From Sycon ciliatum (Eukaryota > Porifera > Calcarea > Leucosolenida > Sycettidae): 64,000 nucleotides of DNA. The notes beneath the pieces were generated by a model. It searched no databases. It saw nothing but the letters and a program-made list of their open reading frames with translations, and was not told where the DNA came from. The stretch spans positions 3,321,872 to 3,385,871 of the forward strand of contig NC_088654.1 of assembly GCF_964019385.1 (NCBI RefSeq). The letters are read 5' to 3'. Below, piece after piece: positions 43,736 through 54,786 of this stretch (its first letter is position 1; the number at the start of each line of letters is the position of its first letter). A program made the position numbers and the translations under genes.

Positions 43736-45189
43736 GCTCAATTCTCAAGCCCAAAAATTGATGAATACAAAACACAGAGCGTTGCAACAAGAGATCATCC
43801 GGCAACCAAACCAACCTGGGTCTAATGCACTGAATAGTCCTGAAATACGCAGGCCACACAAAGCAGTGCAAGCACATACTGTTACAAGGTACATGCATTG
43901 CAGAACAAAGTGTCACCAAAGATACACAGCGCTGCACACTCGTGCATGTGATCGCTCAGCCCAAGAACATGCATGATGATAGAAATAATCCGAGGAAACA
44001 CGCTAGCACCGAAGTAAGCATCAAGACGTAAATAGTGCAGCTCTGGAAAAGTAAAAATTACATTGACATGTACATTGGTGTGCCGAGTAGTATCATCCTT
44101 GATTACCCATCCAACCAAGACGTTATCAGGTCCCAGACGACGAGATCGCACGCCGAATGTGAAGTGCATCTAGCCTTGAACCTGTTGCACAAGGCACACA
44201 CATATGACAAAAATGACATCCACTCCGAATATTTCCAGAGGCCAACCATAACAGAACACAGAAATGAAACCACGGGCTCAACAAAGTAAACGCAAAGGAA
44301 ATTAGTTAAAATAATCCATGAAGTGCTATTTTAATTCCAGCGCTGACTGCAGTGTGGCGTCATGGCCTGATACCCGCTGAGCATAGACACAAACTCCATT
44401 TGACAGGGGCAAGATATACTATTTTGGAATAAGGTCATAAAGTACAGCACTCCGATGACATGACGGACACCAAGTGCAAATGCGTGGTCTGTTCATCCGG
44501 CCAACTCGGCCACGCATGAGAGTTTGTGCATGTACGCGCGCGGGTGCACACACACCATGTATTTGGTGCGTATGGCGTACCTGTTACGGAGATATGAAGA
44601 TGGAATCATTATCATGATGTTACATGTACATGTACAGTGTATGTTTGAGTGTAAAGTATATTTTATTTTATTACACATTTCTTCGACACAACTTACTCCA
44701 CATCTTCACATTTCCCATAATCCATCCACCTACACTCCGTCTCAGTTGAGGATTGTCAAGATTATCTGCGAAGACAAAATGCAATGCATAGCGGCAATTG
44801 ATGGATGTAGAGAGAGTTTGTAAATACACATATCTTTCCACTTGTTCAGGAGCTTACCTTTTGGAGTTCACATCGTTTACACGATCTCTTATGCTGTCTT
44901 GCACCTTGGCTTTGTTGACCATGGATACGCCATCCCAGAAGACATTCTACAGAGCTACTAATGCAGAGCGTTTTTCACGCTCGATCTCGGCGATCTACCT
45001 CGTCACGCGAATAAAATCCTCCGTGACACTGGCTACAGTCACAAGAGACGTCTCAGTAAGGTAATGAGCACGACAACGCCGTCGAGATCAAGGACAAAGA
45101 GAAAACAAAACACTCACCGAAAACAGCAAAGAAGAAACGAAGAAATGTACACGATTCCTATATTTTGCCACTGACAACTGGTTCGGTGG
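43736..45189. other. Spacer without supported gene
   Basis: Unique-looking sequence with a tacatgtacatgtaca run near 44625. No conserved domain, no splice-linked frames, no repeat seen elsewhere in the window. Confidence 0.5.
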
Positions 45190-45300
45190 AGAAGACGCTA
45201 CTTTGGTTTGTCCCCAGTGGGATCGTTGCTATGCGTATCGAAGGAACTGTGACGTCATCACCTAACAGCCCCATAGAAAAGCTGACAGGATCGCTTTTTA
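45190..45300 (-). repeat. Scrap shared with 41640-41710 and the family-A stem-loop
   Basis: gtttgtccccagtg..gttgctatgcgtatcgaagg is the reverse of 41660-41705, and agaaaagctgacaggatcgc is the family-A stem-loop. It forms the 5' flank of the LINE beginning near 45301. Confidence 0.7.
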
Positions 45301-48300
45301 AATGACACGTACATATGGATGAGGAGGTGACGTTCCTCAGGCTCCTCTTGGAGCTCAATGTCTTCTTCACTTCGAACGCTTGCGTCTCAACGTAATGACA
45401 GTAGTACAGAACAGGACTTTGGTGTGGGTTCATTCAATGTCAGCGGCTTGTCGTCAAGCCTAAAGAAACAGCAGCTTGCTGATGACCTTCGGAAATACAA
45501 AATTAAAATTTGCAGTTTGCAAGAGACTAAAATAAAGGACGGCTGCGACGAACTAGCTGGTGACTACAGGATATTCTGCTTACCAACGGCGAACAGGCAT
45601 TATGGGCTTGGGTTCGCTATTCACAACAGCCTGTTTGAACGTATTCATCGGATATGGTCAGTATCAGACCGAGTAGCTGCGATACAAATCAATTTGTCCA
45701 AGAGAAGTTCTTTATCTCTCGTCAATGTGTATGCGCCAACGGCAACCCGCGTAGCGGCAGATTATGTCCATCTCGACGAGTTCTACTCAGCGCTCGGAGA
45801 TTGCCTGGGTTCAGTAAGGTCCAGTTCGCTCGTTCTCGTCGCTGGCGACTTCAATGCCAAACTCGGCCAGAGGGATGACTCAGGCGGCTCGTGCACCGGA
45901 CGATATGGTGGTGGACGTCGTAACTACAGCGGAGCTATGCTAGCGGATTTCTGCGAGTCGTTTGGTCTCTTTGCATGTAACACTGCCTTTCAACATCCAG
46001 CTAGGCATCTGACAACCTGGACAGGTTGGAGGCACAACCCAAACGGCGGTTGCTCTATCCCTATATACAATCAAATAGATTTCATCTTGAGTAGCAGCAA
46101 CCAGAAGCAGATTTTCACAGATGCCCGATCCTATGCTAGGACACTGGTGAAATCAGACCATCGGCTCGTTGTCGCACGCGCCCGTCTGAGCAGGATCTAT
46201 GGTCTGTGGGCACATAACAACAACAAAAAAAGAACCGCGAAAGCTCAGAAGTTTCAGGTTCATAGATTGAGCGAGCACACCTGCCGGCAAAACTTCCAGT
46301 CCCAACTCACCCAACGGATCGCCAACGGCGCAGTAGACACATCCACACCGGAAGCACACTGGACATCGATCTCGTCTTTCATCCAGCAAACGGCAAAGAA
46401 TACCATTGGACTGGCACAGCCCCCAAAGAAGCAACAGCGTTTCATGGATGATCAGCTACATTCCTGGTCGGAAGAGAAAAAACGGTTACGACTGCTGATA
46501 ACTACAAGTAGGGATCCACAACAAGTGGCTGATCTGAAGCATCGGCGGAACACCCTCTCACACCGAATCCGGCTGCGAGCAAAGGAACTAGCATCGAATG
46601 AGCTGGACGCTCGGGCGAGGGAAGTAGAAGCAAAGAAGGATACAGCACAGATGTTTCATGCAGTCCATCTACTCCAGCGACAAAAATAACAGCCTATCAC
46701 TGTGCATGATGAAGCGGGTAGACAAGTAATACAGCCAGTCTCAGTAGCCATCCAAATCACCGACCACTTTTCCAAGCTGTACACACCGGAGCCTGGTGCA
46801 CTGTTGCTGAGGCGACCGGGCCTTGCCGACCAGGATTGCGCTATTCAGTACCGCCGGCTTGAGCGGCCCATTTCTGAGGCAGAGGTGACACAGGCAGCTG
46901 GAAAGTTGAACAATGGCAGGTCAAGTGGCCCGGATAACATGCCAGGGGAGCTGCTAAAGTACTCACCTGCCCTCGTCTACTCCAATATCGCCCAGGTCCT
47001 CAACTCTGCCGTCGAGACAGGCCTGCCCCTGAACAGCATCGGTAGTGGGTCGCTTATTCCGTTACAAAAGCCTGGCAAATCAAGGGGACCAGTCGCTCAC
47101 CTACGGCCCGTGGTTTTACTCACAGCGCTCAGGAAGATTCTATCATTGATTGTGCTGCGGAGGATCAACAAGGACGTCAACAACTTCGTTGCACACACAC
47201 AGTGTGGTTTCCGCCCCAGCAGAAGCACCACAGATGTTGTGTGGTCATACCGATGGTTGGCGGCTCGATGCCAACGCTATCGCTGTGCGCTGGATATCCT
47301 AGGCATTGATATGTCAAAAGCGTTTGACTGTATAAGCAGGCCACGGCTCATCTCGGTGCTGGGATCGTTCTTGCAGCCGGGTGAAATCCGAATGATCAGT
47401 TACCTCCTCCAGGACACCGTACTGCGGGTTGTACTCCCATCCGCTAAGGGCCCGTCATTCCCCACTCTCCGCGGCACACCCCAAGGTGACTCATTGTCTC
47501 CTGTTCTTTTCATTGTGTACCTTGAGGGTGCGCTGCGTGATGTCCGGCCTCTTCTTCTACCACGTCCGCCTGCCGATATCTCCCTGGGGTTACCAACTGA
47601 AACTGCCTACGCCGACGATGTGGATTTCGTGACTACTGATGGTGAGAGGCTGAGGACCCTCCTTCCAACCATATCCAACAAGCTCCTCGAATGGGATTTG
47701 AAAGTGAATGAGACCAAAACAGAGCACATGCACATCGAACGGCACACTGATCGCATCGAGGAGGAGTGGCGAACCACCAAGAAACTCTGGTCCCTATTAG
47801 GTGATGCCGAGGATATGCTACGGCGACAGCAACTGGCAACTGTTGCCTTTGGTAAACTCTGGACGCTGTGGATCCGTAGGTCGCTAGTTTCGGAGGATCT
47901 CCGCATCCGGCTCTATAATGCCTTTGTACTCCCTGTACTCTGCTACAATTGTGCAACATGGGCACCAACGAAACAGCAGCTGAGCCGTATTGAGGCCTTC
48001 CACCGGAAACAGCTGCGGGCGCTAATCGGCATTGTGTTCCCGAATCGGATTAGGAACGAGAGGCTCTATGAGCGTACCGGCGCGGTTCCTCTCGGCATTA
48101 TCATCTTGAGAGCTAGGTGGAGGCTCTTTGGGCACGTCCTCCTGCTCCCGGCTGACTCCCCACCATCACTGGCCATGGGAGCGTACTTCGCAGAGCCTCG
48201 TCCAGCGGGCTGGAGGGGACGACCAAGACACACACTACCAACGCTACTACAAGATGATGCCAAGCGGATTGGACTTTCCTTGTCAAGCAAAGTCGATCTG

Positions 48301-48552
48301 GAGGCGTTCCGTGCCCTTGCTGCTGACCGAAGCGGTTGGGTGGGCATCTTTGCCCGAGTGGTGTCGGCACCCTAGTTGTTGTCTTCTTTTCGCATATTTC
48401 TTCTTTTTCTGAAACTGTTATGGTCTTTTGTATCTATTCGAAGTGGCTTATGCGAACATTTTTGGCTGGTTTGCATGATTTGCATGCCCATTATGCAGCT
48501 GCAGGCCATGCTGATGTCTACGCGAACAAGCACATAATAATAAATAATAACA
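45301..48552 (+). mobile_element. Nearly intact APE-type LINE
   Basis: 5' end near 45301 just after the family-A stem-loop; 3' end cacataataataaataataac at about 48552, a short AT-rich microsatellite tail. A single ORF of 1006 codons with one nonsense codon fills it. No ORF1 is visible, although a short overlapping frame (ATG 45315, 26 residues) precedes the main ORF. A TSD could not be fixed. Confidence 0.8.
45358..48375 (+). pseudogene. LINE polyprotein: APE endonuclease plus reverse transcriptase, one TAA
   Basis: From ATG 45358. Endonuclease (about 25-265): VGSFNVSGLSSS (Asn), ICSLQETKI (Glu), VNVYAPTATR, VLVAGDFNAKLGQ (Asp/Asn), YNQIDFIL, KSDHRLVVARARL (Asp/His), all catalytic residues present. 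TAA at 46687-46689 interrupts the linker after LLQRQK, with the frame continuing QPITVHDEAGRQV. RT (about 500-830): GSLIPLQKPGK, LRPVVLLTALRKIL, CGFRPSRSTTDVVW, LGIDMSKAFDCISR, LRGTPQGDSLSPVLF and ETAYADDVDFVT. The C-terminal part has RWRLFGHVLLLP and GWRGRPRHTLPTLLQDD, typical of RTE/Jockey-group elements. CAA-to-TAA would explain the stop. Confidence 0.88.
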
Positions 48553-48931
48553 TACATGTGGCATGTGGCATTGTATTGGTTTTATTGTATCTGGGCTGTG
48601 GGCACACCAGATCTGGCATGCATAAAACATATCAGAAAAAAAGGAAAGCCGACCGACTGACCAGTTTTTTAGTGCCATATTACCCGAAACCAAAGACTCG
48701 TTCGATGCGGCCTAATATACATGTACATGATGCCTAAATCATCACTTAATTTTCTCATTTTTGCTGAAAAAAGGTTCAAGAACGTGAACAAATCCTCTTT
48801 GGTCTTTGATATCTGCAACACGTTTCGAACTGCATGGTGGAGCAGGATGAAAACACAACTTGATCAGAAACCAAAATACAGATGTTCCTGAGCCATCTCC
48901 CAATTCAGTACCGTATATTCTCTATTCTAAC
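48553..48931. other. Spacer
   Basis: No supported gene. Holds taatatacatgtacatga near 48715 and a (acatgtggcatgtgg) duplication near 48553. Confidence 0.4.
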
Positions 48932-49288
48932 TACCGTACTGGCAATATATGTTGCCGCGTAACGCGTAACGCAGGGGGGTGCGGCGTAACGCGCGACCAG
49001 GCGAGTGCAACAAATTTTCGTTGCGTTCGTAACGCGCGTCCGGCGGGGTGCGGCGATCTTTTCATTGCAAAAAGGCTGAAAACTGTGAAAGCACGTGTAC
49101 CGCGTGGTGAAAAGTTCAAAACTGGACGCAGCAGGAAGTCCTGCAATAGCAAAAAAGGACTGCGGCAATATAGAAACCTGTGTAACGGCTCCTGTGCGAC
49201 TTTGCATGTAACGCCCTGCGTGCGGCAAACATGTGGCAATGTAACGCTTCATGGCCTCACTGCGGAAACATATATTGCCAGTACGGTA
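48932..49288. mobile_element. TA-flanked MITE, 357 bp
   Basis: Termini taccgtactggcaatatatg and inverse, consistent with TA duplication of Tc1/mariner type. The body has cgtaacgcg repeats. Beyond it, 49295-49495 holds five diverged copies of gaccgtgcttac. Confidence 0.75.
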
Positions 49289-49512
49289 AAAGCGCCGTGC
49301 TTATATTTTTCAACACCCCTCTACCCCGTGCTTACATTGGAGACCGCGCTTATACTGTAGACCGTGCTTACATTTTTCAAACAATACATCCATACAGAGC
49401 AAGAAGAAATACAATGCTGAATATCATGCATGCAGCATTGATTTCCACCAAGACCGTGCTAATAATAGAGACCGTGCTTATAATGTTTCGAAAGGCGGTC
49501 ACAGTGGCTTTA

Positions 49513-50131
49513 GGCTGTGTTTACATGATAAATTTCAACCCGGGTCGAGTTCAACTCGGGTTGAAAGTCTGTACGATAGACAAAATAGGTGAGCGTTTAC
49601 ATGAAGACAGTTGACCCGGATAAAATACTGATATGCCGCCAAAAGTCCACTTCTACATGAATCTACAGTTCCATATAGTCACTAGGGCTTGGCGGATAAT
49701 GCCGGCAGAAAAATTGGCAGAATTCGGTACTTTTTCTGGTAGGTTTCATGCATGTTTGGTATGTGGATAAAGAAATGGAGCAGAATTCGAGGAATTGCCC
49801 GCCATAAGGTTTGTATGGTTCTGCCAATTTCGGTGCAAAAAAAGCAGAATCTGCCACCTTTTCGAGCATTATCCGCCAAGGCCTAATAGTCACATGAATC
49901 TGTTTGCGCGAAATTTGCATGTGCAGTGCTGTTCAAACATGGCGCGAGATACGCACAGAAGTACATTTGTACGATTTCAACCCTCCCCTGGGGGGGGGGG
50001 GGGGTTGAAATCAACATGGGTCAAGCGCAATGCGTCATGTAAACTCGCCATTCATTTTGTGTACCTGGCGGGTTGAAATCTGACCCGGGTCGAACTCAAT
50101 CAGGGTTGAAACGTCTCATGTAAACACAGCC
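49513..50131. mobile_element. MITE with GGCTGTGTTTACATG termini
   Basis: Inverted termini ggctgtgtttacatga plus tttcaaccc, and a second inverted motif cgggtcgagttcaactcggg. A 203-bp hAT MITE lies inside (49683). TSD unclear (ttt). Confidence 0.8.
49683..49885. mobile_element. 203-bp hAT-like MITE, copy 2
   Basis: Termini tagggcttggcggataatgc and inverse; perfect 8-bp TSD atagtcac (49675-49682, 49886-49893). About 97 percent identical to 32873-33075. Confidence 0.93.
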
Positions 50132-50365
50132 TTTTTGGAGCAGTGCAATCTCGGCGCTACTCACAATTCAAACGACCCACGTGCCCTTTGCTAGGTTACG
50201 ACCAATCAGCAGCCTCGGAGAGCGGGCTTTGATATTCCATCAAAGCCCGTTGTCATTGACAACCTGTACGAGAAAACCATCAAAGCCCGCTGCCATTGGC
50301 AACTGTACGACAAAACCATCAAAGCCCTGATCATGCCCAATCTCAGTCTTTTCAAGGTGATCTGG

Positions 50366-51112
50366 CTATAAGAACAAGAAACCGATAGGGGTGGTGGTCG
50401 GGGATGCGGTGGCTCTCAACTTGTGGAGTTGGAAATCTAGCTCCAGCACCGCAGAACTCTCAGCAGTATGCAGCGTGAGCAAGGCGTGTATGGTGGAAGT
50501 GAAAATACTTCCGTGACTCTTCAGCCACGTCTGGCTCTTGACACTTAGTCCTGAGAACTTGTGGAGTTGGAAATCTAGCTCCAGCACCGCAGAACTCTCA
50601 GCAGTATGCAGCGTGAGCAAGGCGTGTATGGTGGAAGTGAAAATACTTCCGTGACTCTTCAGCCACGTCTGGCTCTTGACACTTAGTCCTGAGAACTTGT
50701 GGAGTTGGAAATCTAGCTCCAGCACCGCAGAACTCTCAGCAGTAGGCAGCGTGAGCAAGGCGTGTATGGTGGAAGTGAAAATACTTCCGTGACTCTTCAG
50801 CCACGTCTGGCTCTTGATACGTAGTCCTGAGAACTTGTGGAGTTGGAAATCTAGCTCCAGCACCGCAGAACTCTCAGCAGTATGCAGCGTGAGCAAGGCG
50901 TGTATGGTGGAAGTGAAAATACTTCCGTGACTCTTCAGCCACGTCTGGCTCTTGACACGTAGTCCTGAGAAATTTCTCACGAAACAGGTTTTTCGTCCAC
51001 TGACATTACTTTCCCTTTGCTGTAATCTCTGTGTGAAACTTTCGAACGGGACGAAAACGACATGCACTTTAGACTTCAGGCTGCTCTGAAATCCCAAAGG
51101 AAAGGCCGACAT
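50366..51112 (-). CDS. ORF of four 46-residue repeats, unknown
   Basis: 248 residues from ATG 51112 to a stop at 50366. A roughly 45-residue leader (MSAFPLGFQSSLKSKVHVVF) is followed by four units FSGL(R/S)(V/I)KSQTWLKSHGS, IFTSTIHALLTLHTAESSAV, LELDFQLHK, then a short tail. The 138-bp unit is a multiple of three, so the frame persists through unit changes. The family is not recognised. It could be a real protein carried by a non-autonomous element or chance openness of a tandem array. The opposite strand is closed by tag in each unit. Confidence 0.35.
   Translation of the reverse strand: MSAFPLGFQSSLKSKVHVVFVPFESFTQRLQQRESNVSGRKTCFVRNFSGLRVKSQTWLKSHGSIFTSTIHALLTLHTAESSAVLELDFQLHKFSGLRIKSQTWLKSHGSIFTSTIHALLTLPTAESSAVLELDFQLHKFSGLSVKSQTWLKSHGSIFTSTIHALLTLHTAESSAVLELDFQLHKFSGLSVKSQTWLKSHGSIFTSTIHALLTLHTAESSAVLELDFQLHKLRATASPTTTPIGFLFL
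50418..50969. repeat. 138-bp tandem repeat, four units
   Basis: Units start aacttgtggagttggaaatc at 50418, 50556, 50694 and 50832. They differ by only a few substitutions (for example tatgcagc/taggcagc and acacttag/atacgtag), so the expansion is recent or homogenised. Confidence 0.95.
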
Positions 51113-51194
51113 TGTCCACACTCGAGATCACCCAAAGAATGAAGCGAGTTTGATTCAAAATCAAAAAAAATGTTGGGGATCGTCTGAAGCATAT

Positions 51195-51325
51195 TCAAGC
51201 GAGGTACAGTCGGGCTTGATGACTGATCAAAGCCCTCGGGCCCAGCCCTTGGGCCTACGGCCCTCGGGCTGGACCCTTGGGCTTTGATCAGCCATCAAGC
51301 CCTCTGTACCTCGCTTGATTATCTA
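51195..51325. repeat. 130-bp palindrome
   Basis: tcaagcgaggtacag..gggcttgatgactgatcaaagccc is followed, around a ccttgggcctacggccctcggg core, by its inverse ending ctgtacctcgcttga. Probably the fold-back end of the insert in A6. Confidence 0.85.
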
Positions 51326-51426
51326 CATAAAACAGCCCAGACTCGAGTAAACAAATCCAATCGTACGAGATTTTCACGAGACGAGACTGCACCCATTCAG
51401 TCCATCCTCAAGCGTGCAAAAAACAT

Positions 51427-51843
51427 TATAGCAATAAACACTGCTTTATGGCAGTTTTCTAAAAAAAAGTTATTGTGTTCTAGTCCATGGACCCCGTCTA
51501 AAAAGTAAGAAATTAACGAAATGTGATAGCCGAAAATTAAAATTTCACACAAAACCTCACAATAATCACAACAGTTGAAATGCTGCTTTCAACACTAAAC
51601 TTGTACTGCACCAACAATTGGCAACATGCATGTCATGTATGCATAGGAAAGAGGATCACGAGGGGAAAAGGTCTTCTACATGTAGCTTTTCATTCTGTGT
51701 GTGATTATTGTGAGGTTATGTGTGAAATTTTAATTTTCGGCTATCACATTTCGTTAATTTCTTACTTTTTAGACGGGGTCCATGGACTAGAACACAATAA
51801 CTTTTTTTTAGAAAACTGCCATAAAGCAGTTTTTATTGCTATA
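51427..51843. mobile_element. Long-armed fold-back MITE, copy 2
   Basis: 417 bp; differs from 29331-29733 by small indels such as an extra catgt near 51635. Confidence 0.8.
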
Positions 51844-52739
51844 ATTTCTTTTGTTTTTTCTGTCACCAATCAATGGAATGCCCTATATCAATATGTAAAT
51901 GATGGCCTTCACATCATATCAATACCGTATTATACGCATTGAGGTGCAAGTCTTTTCTTGCAGAAAATGGCACTAGGCTAGCATGTTCTTCTGCGGGGAA
52001 ACATGTGAGTAGTGATGGACCGTGGTGATACTTTTTTGTAATTTATACGGAGGTCATTCTGTGCATGTTGCTGTTGCAGAATTTCATGGCTCTGTCATAA
52101 AATTGTCTTGCCTTTCAGATATTTCAGATTTCCCCACCCTGGATCAGATTTATTTGAGAAATGTAACCAGGTGCGTGTCGCAGATGTTTTTGTTGATTCT
52201 GTGTTTATAATGGTTTATAATCATGGGTTATCGTGATAAGGTCATCCTGCATCATATTGCACTGAAATCGTAATCCTGTTGATGTCGATACAACTTTTGG
52301 AAGTAGTTCAATGACTTCAAACTGTTAGTCCACGATTTTCTAAAACAACACAGCAAAGGAGGAACAATAAACATGTATTAAAATGTAAACAAATACATTG
52401 CCGAGTCCGACACCTCGTTCCAACAACTACACTGATCCTGAGGATAAAAGGGGCAAGGCTATGCTTGGAGGTACTGAGAGATAAACAAGGCACTCCATAA
52501 ATAATAAAATCTTACACATATTTTGGTGAGTATGAATGATATCCAGTCGAACCTCTTTAGGACGAACACCAAGGGACCGATGGTATTTATTCTGTGAGTT
52601 TGTCTTAACCTATTTTATATATATAACCAGTGAATACAATTATTTCTCCAATAGACATACGAATAGATTTCTTCTACAGCGAAAGATTCTAAGCCACACC
52701 AACTCATTGACTAGTCTCGTATGAAACAAATGAGTCACT

Positions 52740-53009
52740 AGAGAGGTTCTGCAAAACGAAAATGCGTACAAACTTTCGTTCTACGTCATGAAGTGCGAAA
52801 CCTCGCACGAACTTTGGACGCGAAACTTGCAGGGAACACGAAATGAACTGTCGTAGGAAATTTCGTGAGATCGGGTCATGGCGTACGTGCACTGGCCCGC
52901 GCAAACTACGAAAATGTGCAGAACGCAAAGTTCGTGCAAAAATTTGTACACACTTTCGCAAGGACTGTCGCGAAACTTCGTTCGAATTTTCGTTTTGCAG
53001 AACCTCTCT
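52740..53009. mobile_element. AGAGAGG-type MITE in family A, 270 bp
   Basis: Perfect inverted termini agagaggttctgcaaaacga; TSD ACT on both sides (52737-52739, 53010-53012). Orthologous to 179-454. Confidence 0.85.
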
Positions 53010-54204
53010 ACTGAACGTTTCTTTAGCAACATGACGGCAACTGAAACAGCAATAGAGAAAGTACGATACATGTACAGCACATTCTTGCAGGTACTACAAA
53101 CAGATTGCAGATCGTAATTCTTGCTTTGGCGGCACGAAACTTTATTTGGAGCAGTGCAATCTCGGCGGTACTCACAAATAATAAATCAAACAGCCCCAGA
53201 CTCGAGTAAACAAATCCAATCACACAAGTACGAGATCTTCACGAGACGAAACTGCACCCATTGGCTTGTTTCGTATGAAGCAAACAAGTTTACTGAACCT
53301 CTCCACAATGGAGATTTTCCCTGATACCGTATGCGAATTTATTTTGCAAACTCAGTCAATGGGTCCTTGAATCTTTCCCTCCAGATTGGGAACTGCCAAC
53401 GATAGTATGCCACTGACCAGTGCCATACTTGTAACGTACCAGTGTACAATGAATATGAGTATTTCGACAACACATCTAACATGAGCCTTACCGTCAAGAA
53501 GGTGAACTCGCGTTCTTCGCACACTGTAGACAAGGGCAAAGAGATAAAAATGGATCTAAATCCGAATAAAATCAGCACACGTTTCCGTAAATGAAAGGGT
53601 GAGCATAAGCAAATGAATCGAAGGAATCAGGTCAACTCAGAGATCACCTGTCATCGAGTATTCCGTAAAAGGAGGCCACGGCAGCGGAAAAGCTAAATTT
53701 AGAAAGGAGATCCTGTCAGCTTTTCCATTATTTATTGCATTCCGCCCAAAATCAGCACACTTTTCGTAAATGAAAGAGTCAACACAAGCAAATGAATCAA
53801 AGGGAACTGGTCAACTCACCTGTCATTGAGTAATATTCCGCGAAAGGAGGTCTCAGCAGCACCGAAACGAAATAAGCCAGGCCAGGAGACGAAATATCCG
53901 AAACAGCTCATACAAGAAGCAGTTCCAAAGAAGGAAGTTCCTCGCGCATGCACATCCGAATTCAATTCACTGCAACACAATGTCTGCCGGCTGCCGTGCA
54001 CGTGCACAGCACGCGGCTACCACCCGTTGGTAGATCTAATACCGAGCACCTTACGTAGAGACTTACGTAGCCTAAGTGAACTACCGAGCACCTTACGTAG
54101 AAACTTACGTAGCATAGCGATGTCGTTTTTCCTGCCATGTGAACACAATAATAGAAAAGCTGACAGGATCGCTTTTCTAAATATCTCTGCCACTAATCGA
54201 GACT

Positions 54205-54614
54205 TAGGGTGCGTTCTTAAATCCTCTCGGAAAAGTTGGAGACTCTCCGAAAAGTTCGAGAGCTGTTCTTATATCCTCTCCGAATTTAAGGAGGCTCTCC
54301 AAAGCTCTCCAAGCTCTCCAAGCTTCAGAGGTGGTTGAAACTTGGAGATTCCCGCGGTTTGGGATCAGCGCATGCGAACTAGGCTAAAAGCCACGTGTTG
54401 ATCCTGAGTGTACGCATTTCCCTTTTCACATACGCACAGCGCATACTATAATTATTCGTGGCACTCAAGATCGCGGCCCCTTTGGCGCTTCATTTTGCTT
54501 GACATCTGCAAACTATCTCCGAATTCTTCGAGACCCGTTCTTGAAGAATCCCAGTTTCTTCGACTTCTCTTTTCTTCTTCTCCTAGACGCTAGAGAATTT
54601 AAGAACGCACCCTA
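54205..54614. mobile_element. MITE with TAGGGTGCGTTCTTAAAT termini
   Basis: Inverted termini tagggtgcgttcttaaat at 54205 and 54614. The interior repeats ctctccgaaaagtt and ctctccaagctctcc. Consistent with a TA target. No ORF with a known domain. Confidence 0.8.
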
Positions 54615-54786
54615 ACACTGATTTTTGCGCTTTTGGGCCCAAATAAGTCTTGATGACGGCAAAAATAATTGTCAACTGAATACGGAAGTGAACGAATTTG
54701 GTCGAAAGTGTCGAACCATCTTCATGACGAGCAACCGTTTGTGGCCACTGTTAGTGAACTTGGAGCTTAGTATGGTGTGTGTCGGC

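Larger units (their letters stand above)
50132..51426. repeat. Split family-A fragment A6 around an inserted repeat
   Basis: 50133-50170 (ggagcagtgcaatctcggcg) and 51331-51400 (cagcccagactcgagtaaac, gagactgcacccatt) are consecutive in A4 but here stand 1.16 kb apart. The insert carries catcaaagcccg motifs in both orientations, the 138-bp repeat ORF and a large palindrome at its right end. Confidence 0.65.
51427..54185 (+). repeat. Composite repeat D3+A4, most compact copy
   Basis: Reference copy. It comprises the fold-back 51427-51843, block D to about 52505, the junction tattttggtgagtatgaatg, then block A to the stem-loop at 54151-54180. It shows the empty sites of most insertions in 29331-41640. 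It contains one older MITE (52740). No conserved ORF. Confidence 0.85.

Noticed and set aside
44524..44823. 99-residue frame in the 44-kb spacer
   Set aside because: No motif, no conserved neighbour, and it crosses acatgtacatgta repeats.
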